DNA from: an uncultured Oxalobacteraceae bacterium
GTDB lineage: Bacteria; Pseudomonadota; Gammaproteobacteria; Burkholderiales; Burkholderiaceae
DNA: 15,867 bases
Direction of reading: 5' to 3'
NCBI GenBank assembly: GCA_946480015.1
Contig: CAMLIL010000113.1
Coordinates: forward strand, 1 to 15,867
This document shows, piece after piece, positions 1 through 7,246 of the stretch. Within the stretch, counting starts at the first letter, position 1. Every line of letters starts with the position of its first letter. The notes under the pieces were generated by a model, which was not told the origin of the DNA, searched no databases, and was given only the letters and a program-made list of their open reading frames with translations. Position numbers and translations under genes: made by a program.

Positions 1-50
1 TGGGGGAGTTTGACCTGGCCAAAGGTGGGGGAATTTAACCTGGCCAACGG
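1..50. repeat. Two tandem 25-bp repeats, probable insertion-sequence end
   Basis: Two adjacent 25-bp units (1-25 and 26-50) begin TGGGGGA and contain ACCTGGCCAA. They differ at only 3 of 25 positions. Multiple short terminal repeats of this kind are typical of IS21-family ends, so the window may begin just inside or beside such an element. No transposase is visible here. The IS21 assignment is from memory of the motif, not a search. Confidence 0.4.
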
Positions 51-160
51 GGCTACGAATCAAGGATCAGGATTTTCACTAGTTGTGACGACCTTCGGTA
101 GGTAGAGGCAAATACCTTCACCGGTAAAAAAGAAAAAGCGGTCTTCAATGCCCTGACTTC

Positions 161-1735
161 GTGTCTGCGCAAAGGTTTTTCAATTTGAGAACTACTCTCT
201 TCGCTCAGCGCGAACCCTGGCGATTAAGCACTGCGCTGTCGGTCTCCTTGCTAGCTCACGCGCTGCTGTTGAGCGTCACCTTAGGTGGTCAGACATTCGG
301 ACTTCCTGGCCTAAACTTTCCCTGGAAAGAAAGGCGTTTGGGGGCCGATGATTTGCGCATTCTTCTCGCGCCGCTGCGGCCCGCGGTGCCTGCATCGGCA
401 AGGGCACCAGCGCCAGCAGATACTTTGCCGGCTGAAATGCCCAAACCGGTGCTCGCCGCAGTGGAACAGCCCGCAGTTGGGAGCAACGAGACATCAATGT
501 CTATGTCATCCCCCACCGTTGGACATAGCGAGGTGGCAGCCGTACTGCCCGCGCCCCCGATAGCCGCGCCGACGCCAGCAACCGTTCCCGCGCCGCATCA
601 GGAGCCGGTCATGACGGCACCAACGCGGCCCGACGTGAACCTGCCCACCGCGCCACCGGTGAGAGCGCCTGCAACCTCGGTGGCGCGAAATACGCCAACC
701 CAGGGGAGTGAAGTACCTGTACCCAGCAATGCAGCGCAGAAGCAGATCGACCAGGATACGCAGGAGCGGGCGCTTGAGCAGGCCAGGCTCGAGCGTGAGA
801 AGCAGAACGCGGAGCGACTACGACAGGCGGAACTGATGGCGGACGCGCGGCGAGAAGCGGCGCGGCAGGAGCAGCTACGACAAGACGCGACACGCGCTGA
901 GCAAGCGGCCAAAAGCGAAGCGGCGCGAATCGAGGCCGAACGTCAGGAGCTTGCCCGGCAAGAGGGTCTGCGTCGAGAGGCATTGCGACAAGAACGGGCA
1001 AGGCAGGACGAAAAGGCGCAGCAGGAGGTCGCTCGGCAGGAACTGGAACGGGCCGAGGCTGCGCGACTGGAAGCTGCACGCAGAGAAGCCGCACGACAAG
1101 AACAGACAAGGCAAGCGCAGCTTGAAGCAGCGCGCCAGACGCAGCTAGATGCCGCGCGACAAGACGCAGTAAAGCAAGAGGCAGCACGACGAGACGCAGC
1201 AAAGCAGGAGGCTGCTCAACAAGAACGGGCAAAACAAGAGCTAGCGCAGCGGGAACGGACTGAGCAGGAGGCGCAACGCGAGGAGCGGCTGCGCGCTATC
1301 GGGAAGCAACTCAACGAGGAAGCGGCCCAGCGCGACGCAGCGTTGAATCGCCCTTCACGCTCGCTGCAGCCCAACGTAAGCAGCCTTCGCCGCGGATGGC
1401 TCTTCGATCGCGCCGATCCGAACACCGATCTCGTCCTCTACGCGGAAGCCATGAGCCGGAAGATCGAGATGAATATGACGTTCGACATGGTTCGCGAAAC
1501 GGTGAAACGGCCTCACGTCCCGCCGGTGGTAACGGTCGCAATCCGCGCAGACGGCTCAGTAGAGAAAGTGACTTTCGTGGTTTCGAGCGGTGTGCCCGCA
1601 ATCGACGACGCGATACGAAAAGTCGTCGGCAGCCAGGCGCCCTATACCGCGTTCCCGCCCGCCTTGGCGCGTCAGTACGACGTGATTGAAATTCGTCGCA
1701 CATGGGTATTCGACATGGCCATCCGGCTGCAGTGA
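161..1735 (+). CDS. TonB-family energy transducer with TolA-like coiled coil
   Basis: Likely inner-membrane energy transducer that passes proton-motive force from ExbB/ExbD-type motors to outer-membrane receptors. One N-terminal membrane segment (about residues 23-42) holds the S-x3-H pattern of TonB anchors (S29, H33). A Pro/Ala-rich linker (about 70-190) follows, then a very long Ala/Arg/Gln/Glu coiled coil (about 195-400) as in TolA. The C-terminal TonB-like domain (about 417-524) ends in FDMAIRLQ. The start is uncertain. The GTG at 161 has no good Shine-Dalgarno, and a TTG at 185 preceded by AAAGG is an alternative that keeps the membrane helix. No exbB/exbD neighbour is present, so its partner system is unknown. 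TolA is the main alternative, but no tol genes are nearby. Confidence 0.8.
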   Translation: MSAQRFFNLRTTLFAQREPWRLSTALSVSLLAHALLLSVTLGGQTFGLPGLNFPWKERRLGADDLRILLAPLRPAVPASARAPAPADTLPAEMPKPVLAAVEQPAVGSNETSMSMSSPTVGHSEVAAVLPAPPIAAPTPATVPAPHQEPVMTAPTRPDVNLPTAPPVRAPATSVARNTPTQGSEVPVPSNAAQKQIDQDTQERALEQARLEREKQNAERLRQAELMADARREAARQEQLRQDATRAEQAAKSEAARIEAERQELARQEGLRREALRQERARQDEKAQQEVARQELERAEAARLEAARREAARQEQTRQAQLEAARQTQLDAARQDAVKQEAARRDAAKQEAAQQERAKQELAQRERTEQEAQREERLRAIGKQLNEEAAQRDAALNRPSRSLQPNVSSLRRGWLFDRADPNTDLVLYAEAMSRKIEMNMTFDMVRETVKRPHVPPVVTVAIRADGSVEKVTFVVSSGVPAIDDAIRKVVGSQAPYTAFPPALARQYDVIEIRRTWVFDMAIRLQ

Positions 1736-2126
1736 AGACGACGACGTTGGCCGGCAGAGCGTCATCTATACGCCAAAACCAATATCGCCTCACACTAGGC
1801 TTGTTCGGCCAGAGGTGTTTGCCGAATCCCTTAGCAAGCGGCCGCAGGTTGGGTGGGACAAACGTGTCTGTTATTGACAAGACACCTTAGCTTGAGAGAA
1901 GCGCATCGCTGGGCCGTAATTCTTGACGTAAGTATGTGGATCGATACTTGTACTCGCGCGCTCGAGTCTTCATCGGTCTCTTCGTACTGAACTCTGACCG
2001 AGGCCGCGCTCCGACAAATAGTCAAGCATGATCGTTGGCATCCAGATCTTTTAGGCAGTAAAACCACCAATTTTGTTCAATATCTTTTATACTACTTTGC
2101 GGAGATAACTGGATCGGCTGGGCGTC
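1736..2126. other. Intergenic region with no recognisable gene
   Basis: About 390 bases between the TonB-like gene and the HNH gene. The first 13 bases belong to the 41-bp sequence that recurs at 3313-3353. Base composition becomes more AT-rich towards the HNH gene. A TATACT box at 2088-2093 could be its -10, but no convincing -35 is seen. I see no RNA gene or terminator here. Confidence 0.4.
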
Positions 2127-3185
2127 ATGCAAGTTTGGGAATTTATAGATAGTGAACAAAATTATCTATCTTGGCTCGCCAATCATCCGAAGGGGTATGT
2201 ACTAAACTCTCTAAGCCCACCCAGCGAGAAGTACCTGGTTTTACACACGACACAGTGCAAAGCTGTAAGCCAATCGAAGAAGACGGCGCATCCAGCGTGC
2301 TTTACAGGTAACGGTTACTTCAAAATTTGCGCAACCGAAGTCGCGCATCTTAAAAATTGGTGCGCGACGCATGGATTCGACGATTTTTCCTCTTATTGTC
2401 CGCATTGCCAACCGGTCGGCCCGTCTTATCCTAAACGTTTGAACTGGACTAGAGATGAGTTAATCCTCGCCTTAGACCTCTACTTCAAAGCTCCGGCGGC
2501 ACATGGCGATGACAAGCATCCCGGTGTAGTAGAGCTAAGCGAACTGCTCCAAGATCTGCCGATCCATACCCAGGCAATGCGTCTCAAGAATTTTAGGAAT
2601 CCCAACGGAGTCGGTTTAAAGCTAGTGAACTTCCAATCTTTGGATCCGGCCTATTCTGGAACCGGCATGCCGCAAGGGGCACAGAAAGACCGCGATATCT
2701 GGAATGAGTTCGCACACGATATCGATTTGCTGTCTGCAACTGCGCTCGCCATACGGGAACTCTACACAAGCTTTCAACCCAGCGATCTTGTATCGGTCGA
2801 CGGGGACGATGGCGTTGCCGAAGGAGGAATTTTGGGCGCCGCGCATAGGCGCCACGAGCGCAACAGCAAGATAGTTCGAAAGAAAAAGCGAGCAGTTTTC
2901 GCATTACACATGGCTCTGAAATGTGAAATCTGCGATTTCGACTTCGCCGCCACCTATGGCGAACTTGGCAGCCAATTCGCAGAATGCCATCACACCAAAC
3001 CAGTTTCAAAAATGCAGCTTGGTGACAAGACAAAGTTAGACGACCTAAGCATCGTCTGTGCAAACTGCCATAGGATGCTTCACCGTGGTCCTGAGCTGCT
3101 GAGCATCGCGGAACTAAAAAAGATATACGATAGCGAACGCGCGTCTCACGCCATAAAGAGCACGTTTATTGGCCCTTCTGCCTGA
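2127..3185 (+). CDS. McrA-like HNH endonuclease
   Basis: Probable DNA endonuclease of the HNH superfamily, of the kind acting in modification-dependent (type IV) restriction. The C-terminal third has a complete zinc-bound HNH core: C266-x2-C269, the E-C-H-H cluster at 286-289, C311-x2-C314-H315 and H319. The middle (about 107-215) begins WTRDELILALDLYF and contains FRNPNGVGLKLVNF, a conserved module commonly found in front of such HNH domains. The N-terminal 100 residues hold cysteine pairs (for example C91-x2-C94) and are not a domain I can name. The gene is more AT-rich than its neighbours, which suggests horizontal acquisition. It stands alone with no methylase beside it, fitting a type IV-like enzyme. 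Target specificity cannot be read from the sequence. The ATG at 2127 lacks a strong Shine-Dalgarno. Confidence 0.8.
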   Translation: MQVWEFIDSEQNYLSWLANHPKGYVLNSLSPPSEKYLVLHTTQCKAVSQSKKTAHPACFTGNGYFKICATEVAHLKNWCATHGFDDFSSYCPHCQPVGPSYPKRLNWTRDELILALDLYFKAPAAHGDDKHPGVVELSELLQDLPIHTQAMRLKNFRNPNGVGLKLVNFQSLDPAYSGTGMPQGAQKDRDIWNEFAHDIDLLSATALAIRELYTSFQPSDLVSVDGDDGVAEGGILGAAHRRHERNSKIVRKKKRAVFALHMALKCEICDFDFAATYGELGSQFAECHHTKPVSKMQLGDKTKLDDLSIVCANCHRMLHRGPELLSIAELKKIYDSERASHAIKSTFIGPSA

Positions 3186-3312
3186 TGACGCTTCAATTGG
3201 CTTACAGGGGGCTTGCCTACGATATGGTTGCCCAATAACCGCACTACTGTCGGCTACGCGAATCTGCCGAGTGCGCCAAACGCGGCGCCGGCGAGAGCGG
3301 GTGTAACCGCCG

Positions 3313-3353
3313 ATTCGACATTGCCATTCGCCTGCAGTGATGACGAAGACGTT
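3313..3353 (+). repeat. 41-bp near-copy of the 3' end of the TonB-like gene
   Basis: This stretch matches 1708-1748 at 36 of 41 positions. In frame it would encode FDIAIRLQ followed by a stop, like the end of the TonB-like protein. Sequence upstream and downstream does not match. It looks like the remnant of a second, deleted TonB-like gene. The rest of 3186-3387 shows nothing else recognisable. Confidence 0.55.
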
Positions 3354-3387
3354 CGCTTAACGGAAATACTCATTCCGGTTTGCGCCG

Positions 3388-3598
3388 TCAAAAGCTTCCT
3401 GACTTCATGCAGCACTTCTTGAAGTGTTTTCCGGAACCGCACGGGCATGGATCATTACGCCCCAGTTTCTCCAGAAGTTCTTTATCGCCATGCACGAACC
3501 GGACGCCGCGTTTAACCTGCGTTTCGGATGGGAAGCCTTTCCTGCGCTTGCGGGTGATCTCGAAAGCACTGTTGTTGTTCGATGTCTTTGGTTTTCAT
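3388..3598 (-). pseudogene. Small SEC-C zinc-motif protein, frame broken by one base
   Basis: An ATG at 3598 with a strong Shine-Dalgarno (AAGGGAGA) opens a reading frame that stops after 28 codons. The -1/+2 frame then continues without interruption into a classical SEC-C motif, [17 protein letters not shown], and ends at 3388. The span is 211 bases. Removing one base in the GAACAACAACAG tract near codons 7-10 gives a single 69-residue protein with a basic centre ([10 protein letters not shown]) and the C-terminal zinc motif. SEC-C motifs bind zinc, as at the C-terminus of SecA, and mediate protein or ribosome contact. The gene is last in the second rtcB module, 60 bases after the 273-aa gene. 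It could be a true pseudogene, a sequencing error, or a frameshifted gene. Confidence 0.7.
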
Positions 3599-3658
3599 GA
3601 TAGTTCTCCCTTGCGATGTGCCGCCTGCGCGGCGAAAAGATGCTCGTGACGGGCCAGG

Positions 3659-4480
3659 CTACATGCCCAATCCGTATTTTTTCAATTCCTGTGAACCGAG
3701 TTGCCGTTTCGAGACCGCGTATTTGTCCGGCGTGCCATACAGATCACGATTGCTCGGCTGTGCCTTATGCGTTGGCAGATCCCCGTGCTCGCGCGATATC
3801 CACTCCTTGCGCACGACGTCCCAGCAGGCGTCATGAACGGCCTGCTTCGCCACCTTGCCTTCACTTTCACGGATCTCCACTCTGGCAATCGGCAGCACGT
3901 CGAGTATCACCTCGTACCAGTTACCATCGATGCAGCGAAGCTGCCGACGCTCGTCGATATCGCGACGGCCCGCGCGTTCCTGGTCGTACCGAGCCTGAAG
4001 TTCTTGCTGACGGCGCCTGCTCCATGGGACGTGATGGCGATTGCGCAACAGGATGCCGGTGCGCGGATGGACGAACAACCCGATATCCGCCTCCTCGATG
4101 AACGAGTTCTCGCGAGGCCACCTGGTTCTGCGGAAAAGCACCTTCCCACCATCAGGTGTTTCCACCCAATGGGTATCGACGGCAACGAAATCGTCGATGT
4201 GCTGGAGGATATGCCGCTTGACCGTATTGCGGGCATCGATGGTGGCCCGAATCTCGCTGTACACCTTGTCCCACGGACGGTTCACCTGCTTCTCCAGGTA
4301 ACGCTGGAACGGAGCAAGGTTGTCGTTAAACCGCTTCCACCGCTTGGTGTATCCGCGCTTCATGCCGAGCTTGGCCGGCGCGTTTTCATCGTTGCGGAAC
4401 TTGCGGCCGTCGCGGCTATAGCCATTGCTGTTGACCAGCCGTGGCCGCTCCACGATGACCTTGAACATGTCTTCACGCAT
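3659..4480 (-). CDS. Conserved RtcB-neighbour protein of unknown function (273 aa)
   Basis: I do not know its function. It begins MREDMFKVIVERPR, and I recall similar starts in unnamed proteins encoded beside rtcB in other bacteria, though this was not checked. The start at 4480 has an AAGGA Shine-Dalgarno eight bases upstream and overlaps the end of the 58-aa gene by eight bases, so translation is probably coupled. The protein is very basic and soluble-looking, with no signal peptide or membrane helix. Residues 40-100 (GMKRGYTKRWKRFNDNLAPF, then RPWDKVYSEI and a helical stretch rich in His, Asp and Val) look like the conserved core. A second part around 130-155 has FVHPRTGILLRNRHH. RNA or ribosome binding is plausible from charge and context, but it is inference. 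Confidence 0.75.
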   Translation of the reverse strand: MREDMFKVIVERPRLVNSNGYSRDGRKFRNDENAPAKLGMKRGYTKRWKRFNDNLAPFQRYLEKQVNRPWDKVYSEIRATIDARNTVKRHILQHIDDFVAVDTHWVETPDGGKVLFRRTRWPRENSFIEEADIGLFVHPRTGILLRNRHHVPWSRRRQQELQARYDQERAGRRDIDERRQLRCIDGNWYEVILDVLPIARVEIRESEGKVAKQAVHDACWDVVRKEWISREHGDLPTHKAQPSNRDLYGTPDKYAVSKRQLGSQELKKYGLGM

Positions 4481-4649
4481 GATCTTTTCCTTCTCGTTTT
4501 TGTTCAGTAACCAGCGAACGCAGTACCTGCTTTTCGGTGCGTCGCTGCTTGCGCCTGGCCTGATGCGCTCCGTGCGCGCCCGCGTTGAGCTGCCTGGCAA
4601 CGACGGCATGCGGGTTACGCGGCTTCATTGGCTTGTTAGTCGATTTCAT
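4473..4649 (-). CDS. Small basic protein of the rtcB module (58 aa)
   Basis: A short gene starting only three bases after the rtcB paralogue stops, with an AAGGGA Shine-Dalgarno inside the end of that gene. It ends overlapping the start of the 273-aa gene by eight bases (ATGCGTGA), so all three are tightly coupled. The product is strongly basic: RNPHAVVARQLNAGAHGAHQ is followed by an Arg/Lys-rich helix (ARRKQRRTEKQ). This composition resembles small RNA-binding or ribosomal proteins. The R-N-P-H and G-A-H pattern looks like a conserved family found near rtcB, as far as I recall. The function is unknown, but operon position and coupling make it a likely real gene. Confidence 0.75.
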   Translation of the reverse strand: MKSTNKPMKPRNPHAVVARQLNAGAHGAHQARRKQRRTEKQVLRSLVTEQKREGKDHA

Positions 4650-4652
4650 GTC

Positions 4653-5861
4653 TTATCCCTTGATGCAAATGACCTGGCGCAGCGTGTGCACGACCTCGAC
4701 CAGATCCGATTGATGCTCCATGACCTTGTCGATGTCCTTGTACGCCGCCGGAATCTCGTCCACGACGCCGCCGTCCTTGCGGCATTCGACACCCTCGGTT
4801 TGCTGCGCCAGGTCGAATCGGTTGAACTGCCGCTTCGCTTCGCTGCGGCTCATGCGGCGGCCGGCGCCATGCGAGCATGAGCAGAACGACTCCGGATTGC
4901 CCTTGCCACGCACGATGTAGCTCTTGGCGCCCATGCTGCCCGGGATGATGCCGAGTTCGCCTTCGCGTGCCGAGATCGCCCCCTTGCGCGTGACGAACAA
5001 CCGTTCGCCGCCGTGCGATTCGCGCGCCACGTAGTTGTGATGGCAGTTGATCGCTTCGCCATCAAACTTAAAGGCAGGCAAATGCTGAATCAGTACGTCG
5101 GCCACGCGGCGCATCATCTCGCGGCGGTTGATGAGCGCGTAATCCTGCGCCCACTCCACTGCTTCCACGTAGTCGTCGAACAGCGTCGATCCTTCGCTGA
5201 AATAGGACAGGTCCTTGTCCGGCAGATGAATTTTGTGACGCTGCATGTCCTTGCGCGCCGCCGAGATGAAGTAGCGGCCGATAACGTTGCCGATCCCGCG
5301 CGAACCGGAATGCAGCATGATCCAGACGCGCTGCGCTTCGTCGAGACAGATCTCGATGAAGTGATTGCCGCCGCCCAGCGTGCCAAGCTGGCAGATCCAG
5401 GTCTGCGCGAACTTGTGCTGCATCTTCATGATGCCGCCGTGTTTGGCGACGATGCGGTCGAGCCGGTCGTTGAGCGGCCGGCCCACACGCGCATGCGCCG
5501 AGCCGCGCACCTTGTCCCAGGCGTGCTGTTCGAAACCGGCCGGCACCGCGGCTTCGATCGCGCTACGCAAACGCGCCAGGTTGTCGGGCAACTGGCTTGC
5601 CGTCAGCGTTGTACGGACGGCGTTCATGCCGCAGCCAATGTCGACACCGACCGCCGCCGGAATGATGGCGGAACGCGTTGGAATGACGCTGCCGACGGTG
5701 GCGCCAACGCCGGCATGGACGTCGGGCATGGCGGCAACATGAGGATGGACGATCGGCAGCCTCGCGATGTTCAGCAGTTGCTGGAGCGCAGAGTGATCGA
5801 TCTCGTCCGTGTAGATGTGCACCGGGACGCGTCCCTTGTGCAGTGTTTGTACGATGGGCAT
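4653..5861 (-). CDS. Second RtcB-family RNA ligase (402 aa)
   Basis: A paralogue of the ligase at 7247-8482. RtcB enzymes join RNA with a 3'-phosphate or 2',3'-cyclic phosphate to a 5'-OH end, using GTP and manganese. All key residues are present: D74 and C77 in VGVDIGCGMN, H167 in GGNHFIE, H184 in LHSGSRG, H275 in NCHHNY, and the guanylated H331 in CSHGAGR. The N-terminus is divergent (MPIVQTLHKGRVPVHIY instead of the APVKMWTKG type). The segment at 112-155 lacks the RGxDKGSWExPP region of the E. coli-like enzyme. These differences suggest a separate subfamily, perhaps with another substrate. Paralogous RtcBs with differing activity are known in Myxococcus. The start at 5861 has GGAAAAG upstream. 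It heads the second module and follows a terminator-containing leader. Confidence 0.93.
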   Translation of the reverse strand: MPIVQTLHKGRVPVHIYTDEIDHSALQQLLNIARLPIVHPHVAAMPDVHAGVGATVGSVIPTRSAIIPAAVGVDIGCGMNAVRTTLTASQLPDNLARLRSAIEAAVPAGFEQHAWDKVRGSAHARVGRPLNDRLDRIVAKHGGIMKMQHKFAQTWICQLGTLGGGNHFIEICLDEAQRVWIMLHSGSRGIGNVIGRYFISAARKDMQRHKIHLPDKDLSYFSEGSTLFDDYVEAVEWAQDYALINRREMMRRVADVLIQHLPAFKFDGEAINCHHNYVARESHGGERLFVTRKGAISAREGELGIIPGSMGAKSYIVRGKGNPESFCSCSHGAGRRMSRSEAKRQFNRFDLAQQTEGVECRKDGGVVDEIPAAYKDIDKVMEHQSDLVEVVHTLRQVICIKG

Positions 5862-5923
5862 AACTTTTCCAATGGAAGTTCGTTATGCCGGCGTTCTTGA
5901 TTCGAAAGACTGACGTCTTCCGG

Positions 5924-5958
5924 AAAACAAAAACCCCGGCGAGTTTCCTCACCGGGGT
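5924..5958 (-). terminator. Strong intrinsic terminator before the second rtcB
   Basis: On the minus strand an 11-bp stem (ACCCCGG, a T-G wobble, then GAG, pairing with CTC, G and CCGGGGT) closes on a GAAA loop and runs straight into TTTTTGTTTT. It lies 62 bases before the rtcB paralogue ATG. It either ends the rsr-rtcBA transcript or acts as an attenuator for the downstream module. Confidence 0.85.
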
Positions 5959-5975
5959 CCTGAAGGGAACGACCG

Positions 5976-6023
5976 GCTCGGGGCGGCATGGTTGCCGAGC
6001 CCCGAGCAGCACTGCGCGGGGCT
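5976..6023 (-). promoter_or_regulatory. Mutually exclusive hairpins after the leader ORF
   Basis: Minus-strand hairpin A pairs AGCCCCG (6023-6017) with CGGGGCT (6004-5998). Hairpin B pairs GCTCGGGGC (6007-5999) with GCCCCGAGC (5984-5976) and adds a GGC/GCC inner stem. A and B share the CTCGGGGC segment and cannot form together. The shared segment could also pair with the C-rich 5' arm of the downstream terminator. Hairpin A's 5' arm overlaps the stop codon of the leader ORF, so a ribosome there would block A. This is the layout expected of an attenuator; its function is inferred. Confidence 0.5.
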
Positions 6024-6060
6024 ATCTGTGTTGCGAGTGGTTGATAGCCGTACGTGGCAT
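6022..6060 (-). CDS. Putative 12-codon leader peptide
   Basis: A tiny ORF reading MPRTAINHSQHR, with an AAAGGGA Shine-Dalgarno five bases before its ATG. It lies about 40 bases after a TTGACA promoter and immediately before the alternative hairpins and the intrinsic terminator that precede the rtcB paralogue. The last five codons are His, Ser, Gln, His, Arg, so stalling for lack of those charged tRNAs would place a ribosome over the first hairpin arm. A short ORF could arise by chance; the good Shine-Dalgarno and the surrounding layout are the support. Confidence 0.45.
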   Translation of the reverse strand: MPRTAINHSQHR

Positions 6061-6108
6061 GCCCGTCCCTTTCTTTAAAAATTGGTTGATCAAAATCGAT
6101 GAGGTGCG

Positions 6109-6138
6109 ATTCTGCGCGAGTCGATATAACGTTGTCAA
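6109..6138 (-). promoter_or_regulatory. Sigma-70-type promoter after rtcA
   Basis: The minus strand carries a perfect TTGACA (-35, 6138-6133), an 18-base spacer and CAGAAT (-10, 6114-6109; 4 of 6 match). Transcription would begin near 6102, after the rtcA stop and about 40 bases before the leader ORF. It would give the second rtcB module its own, sigma-54-independent expression. Confidence 0.5.
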
Positions 6139-6191
6139 ACGATTTATGTTGGCATGCGATGAAACTGTTGTATCGAGCGCATGCCGTGTCG

Positions 6192-7211
6192 TCAGCATTT
6201 GCTCACCACGCAAGTCTGAACACCATCGCGCTCGCCAAACTGTACCCGCACCGGCAGGAAGCGCTCAATGACGTCGGCATTCGTCTTCGCATGCATCGAT
6301 ACCGACTCGGTCGTGAAGCCGCCATTGCCCGCCAGTGCCAACGGCAGCATCAGCTGGTCGGCCAGGTATTCACCGACCGCCGCGTTCGATGCAATGTAGC
6401 GGCGCGTGTCCTGCAACGCCTGCCGCGCTACCGCTTCCGCGCGTACCGATTTCTCGCCGAACGCCGTGACCACCTCGGTCACATGCTCATACTCGAGCGT
6501 GACCAGCAACGCGTTGCCCGGCCCCTGCTCGCCGGGCAATCCACGGATCAACAGCTGAGGCTCGCCCCACCCCATCCCGGTGCCGATACATTCGAGTTCG
6601 CGCTTGGCAACGCTGGCCGGCACGCCGGCGATGAAGCTTTCCGCATAGGCAGCAGTCCGTTCGCCGCGCGCCATCCATTCGAAAGGCCGCAACTGCTTGC
6701 ACGGTGCGATGTTTGCGACCACTTCGCCGCCGCCGGCCGGGTAGAACCCGAACCGGTCGATGCGGATATCGATCGCTACGCCCATATCGGCCATTGCACG
6801 GCAATAGGCGCGCTGCAGGAATTGCACAGGCGGCGCCATCGGGTTATGCGTGCCGCCGCTGACCTTGACGGTCGACGGCGTGTCGGCGAACAGCAAGGCC
6901 GGCATCAAGGTCTGCAATACCAGCGTGCAGCTGCCCGCCGTGCCGATGGCGAACTTGTAATCGCCGCCCTTGATGGCCTTCGGCGCGAAGGCCAATGCCT
7001 GCGATCCGACCGCTGCGCCCGCCACCTCCGCATCGCATACCTGAGCGGCCGCTTGCACGGCAACCAGGTGCTGACGCATCAGCCCGGGCTTGGCCCGCTT
7101 GACGCGAATGTTCTGTATGCGGAAAGGCCGGCCGGTGATCATCGACAGCGTCAAGGCCGTGCGAAGGATCTGGCCGCCGCCTTCACCCATCGATCCATCC
7201 AGTTCAATCAT
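6192..7211 (-). CDS. rtcA: RtcA, RNA 3'-terminal phosphate cyclase
   Basis: Converts RNA 3'-phosphate to 2',3'-cyclic phosphate with ATP through an enzyme-AMP intermediate, preparing ends for RtcB. The 339 residues match the family's usual length (E. coli 338). The N-terminus MIELDGSMGEGGGQILRTA is the classical RtcA signature. The C-terminal SMHAKTN segment carries the adenylated histidine (H307 here, equivalent to E. coli H309), and ERFLPVR follows as expected. The ATG at 7211 is chosen by alignment to family starts; an in-frame ATG at 7262 would add a non-homologous extension overlapping rtcB. It lies 35 bases after rtcB and is probably translated from the same sigma-54 transcript. Confidence 0.95.
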   Translation of the reverse strand: MIELDGSMGEGGGQILRTALTLSMITGRPFRIQNIRVKRAKPGLMRQHLVAVQAAAQVCDAEVAGAAVGSQALAFAPKAIKGGDYKFAIGTAGSCTLVLQTLMPALLFADTPSTVKVSGGTHNPMAPPVQFLQRAYCRAMADMGVAIDIRIDRFGFYPAGGGEVVANIAPCKQLRPFEWMARGERTAAYAESFIAGVPASVAKRELECIGTGMGWGEPQLLIRGLPGEQGPGNALLVTLEYEHVTEVVTAFGEKSVRAEAVARQALQDTRRYIASNAAVGEYLADQLMLPLALAGNGGFTTESVSMHAKTNADVIERFLPVRVQFGERDGVQTCVVSKC

Positions 7212-7246
7212 GTCTTCTTGTTCTTTCTTTTTGTTATCGGACTGCC

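Noticed and set aside
5013..5900. Plus-strand 295-codon frame opposite the second rtcB
   Set aside because: It is antisense to a gene with all RtcB catalytic residues and has no motif of its own.
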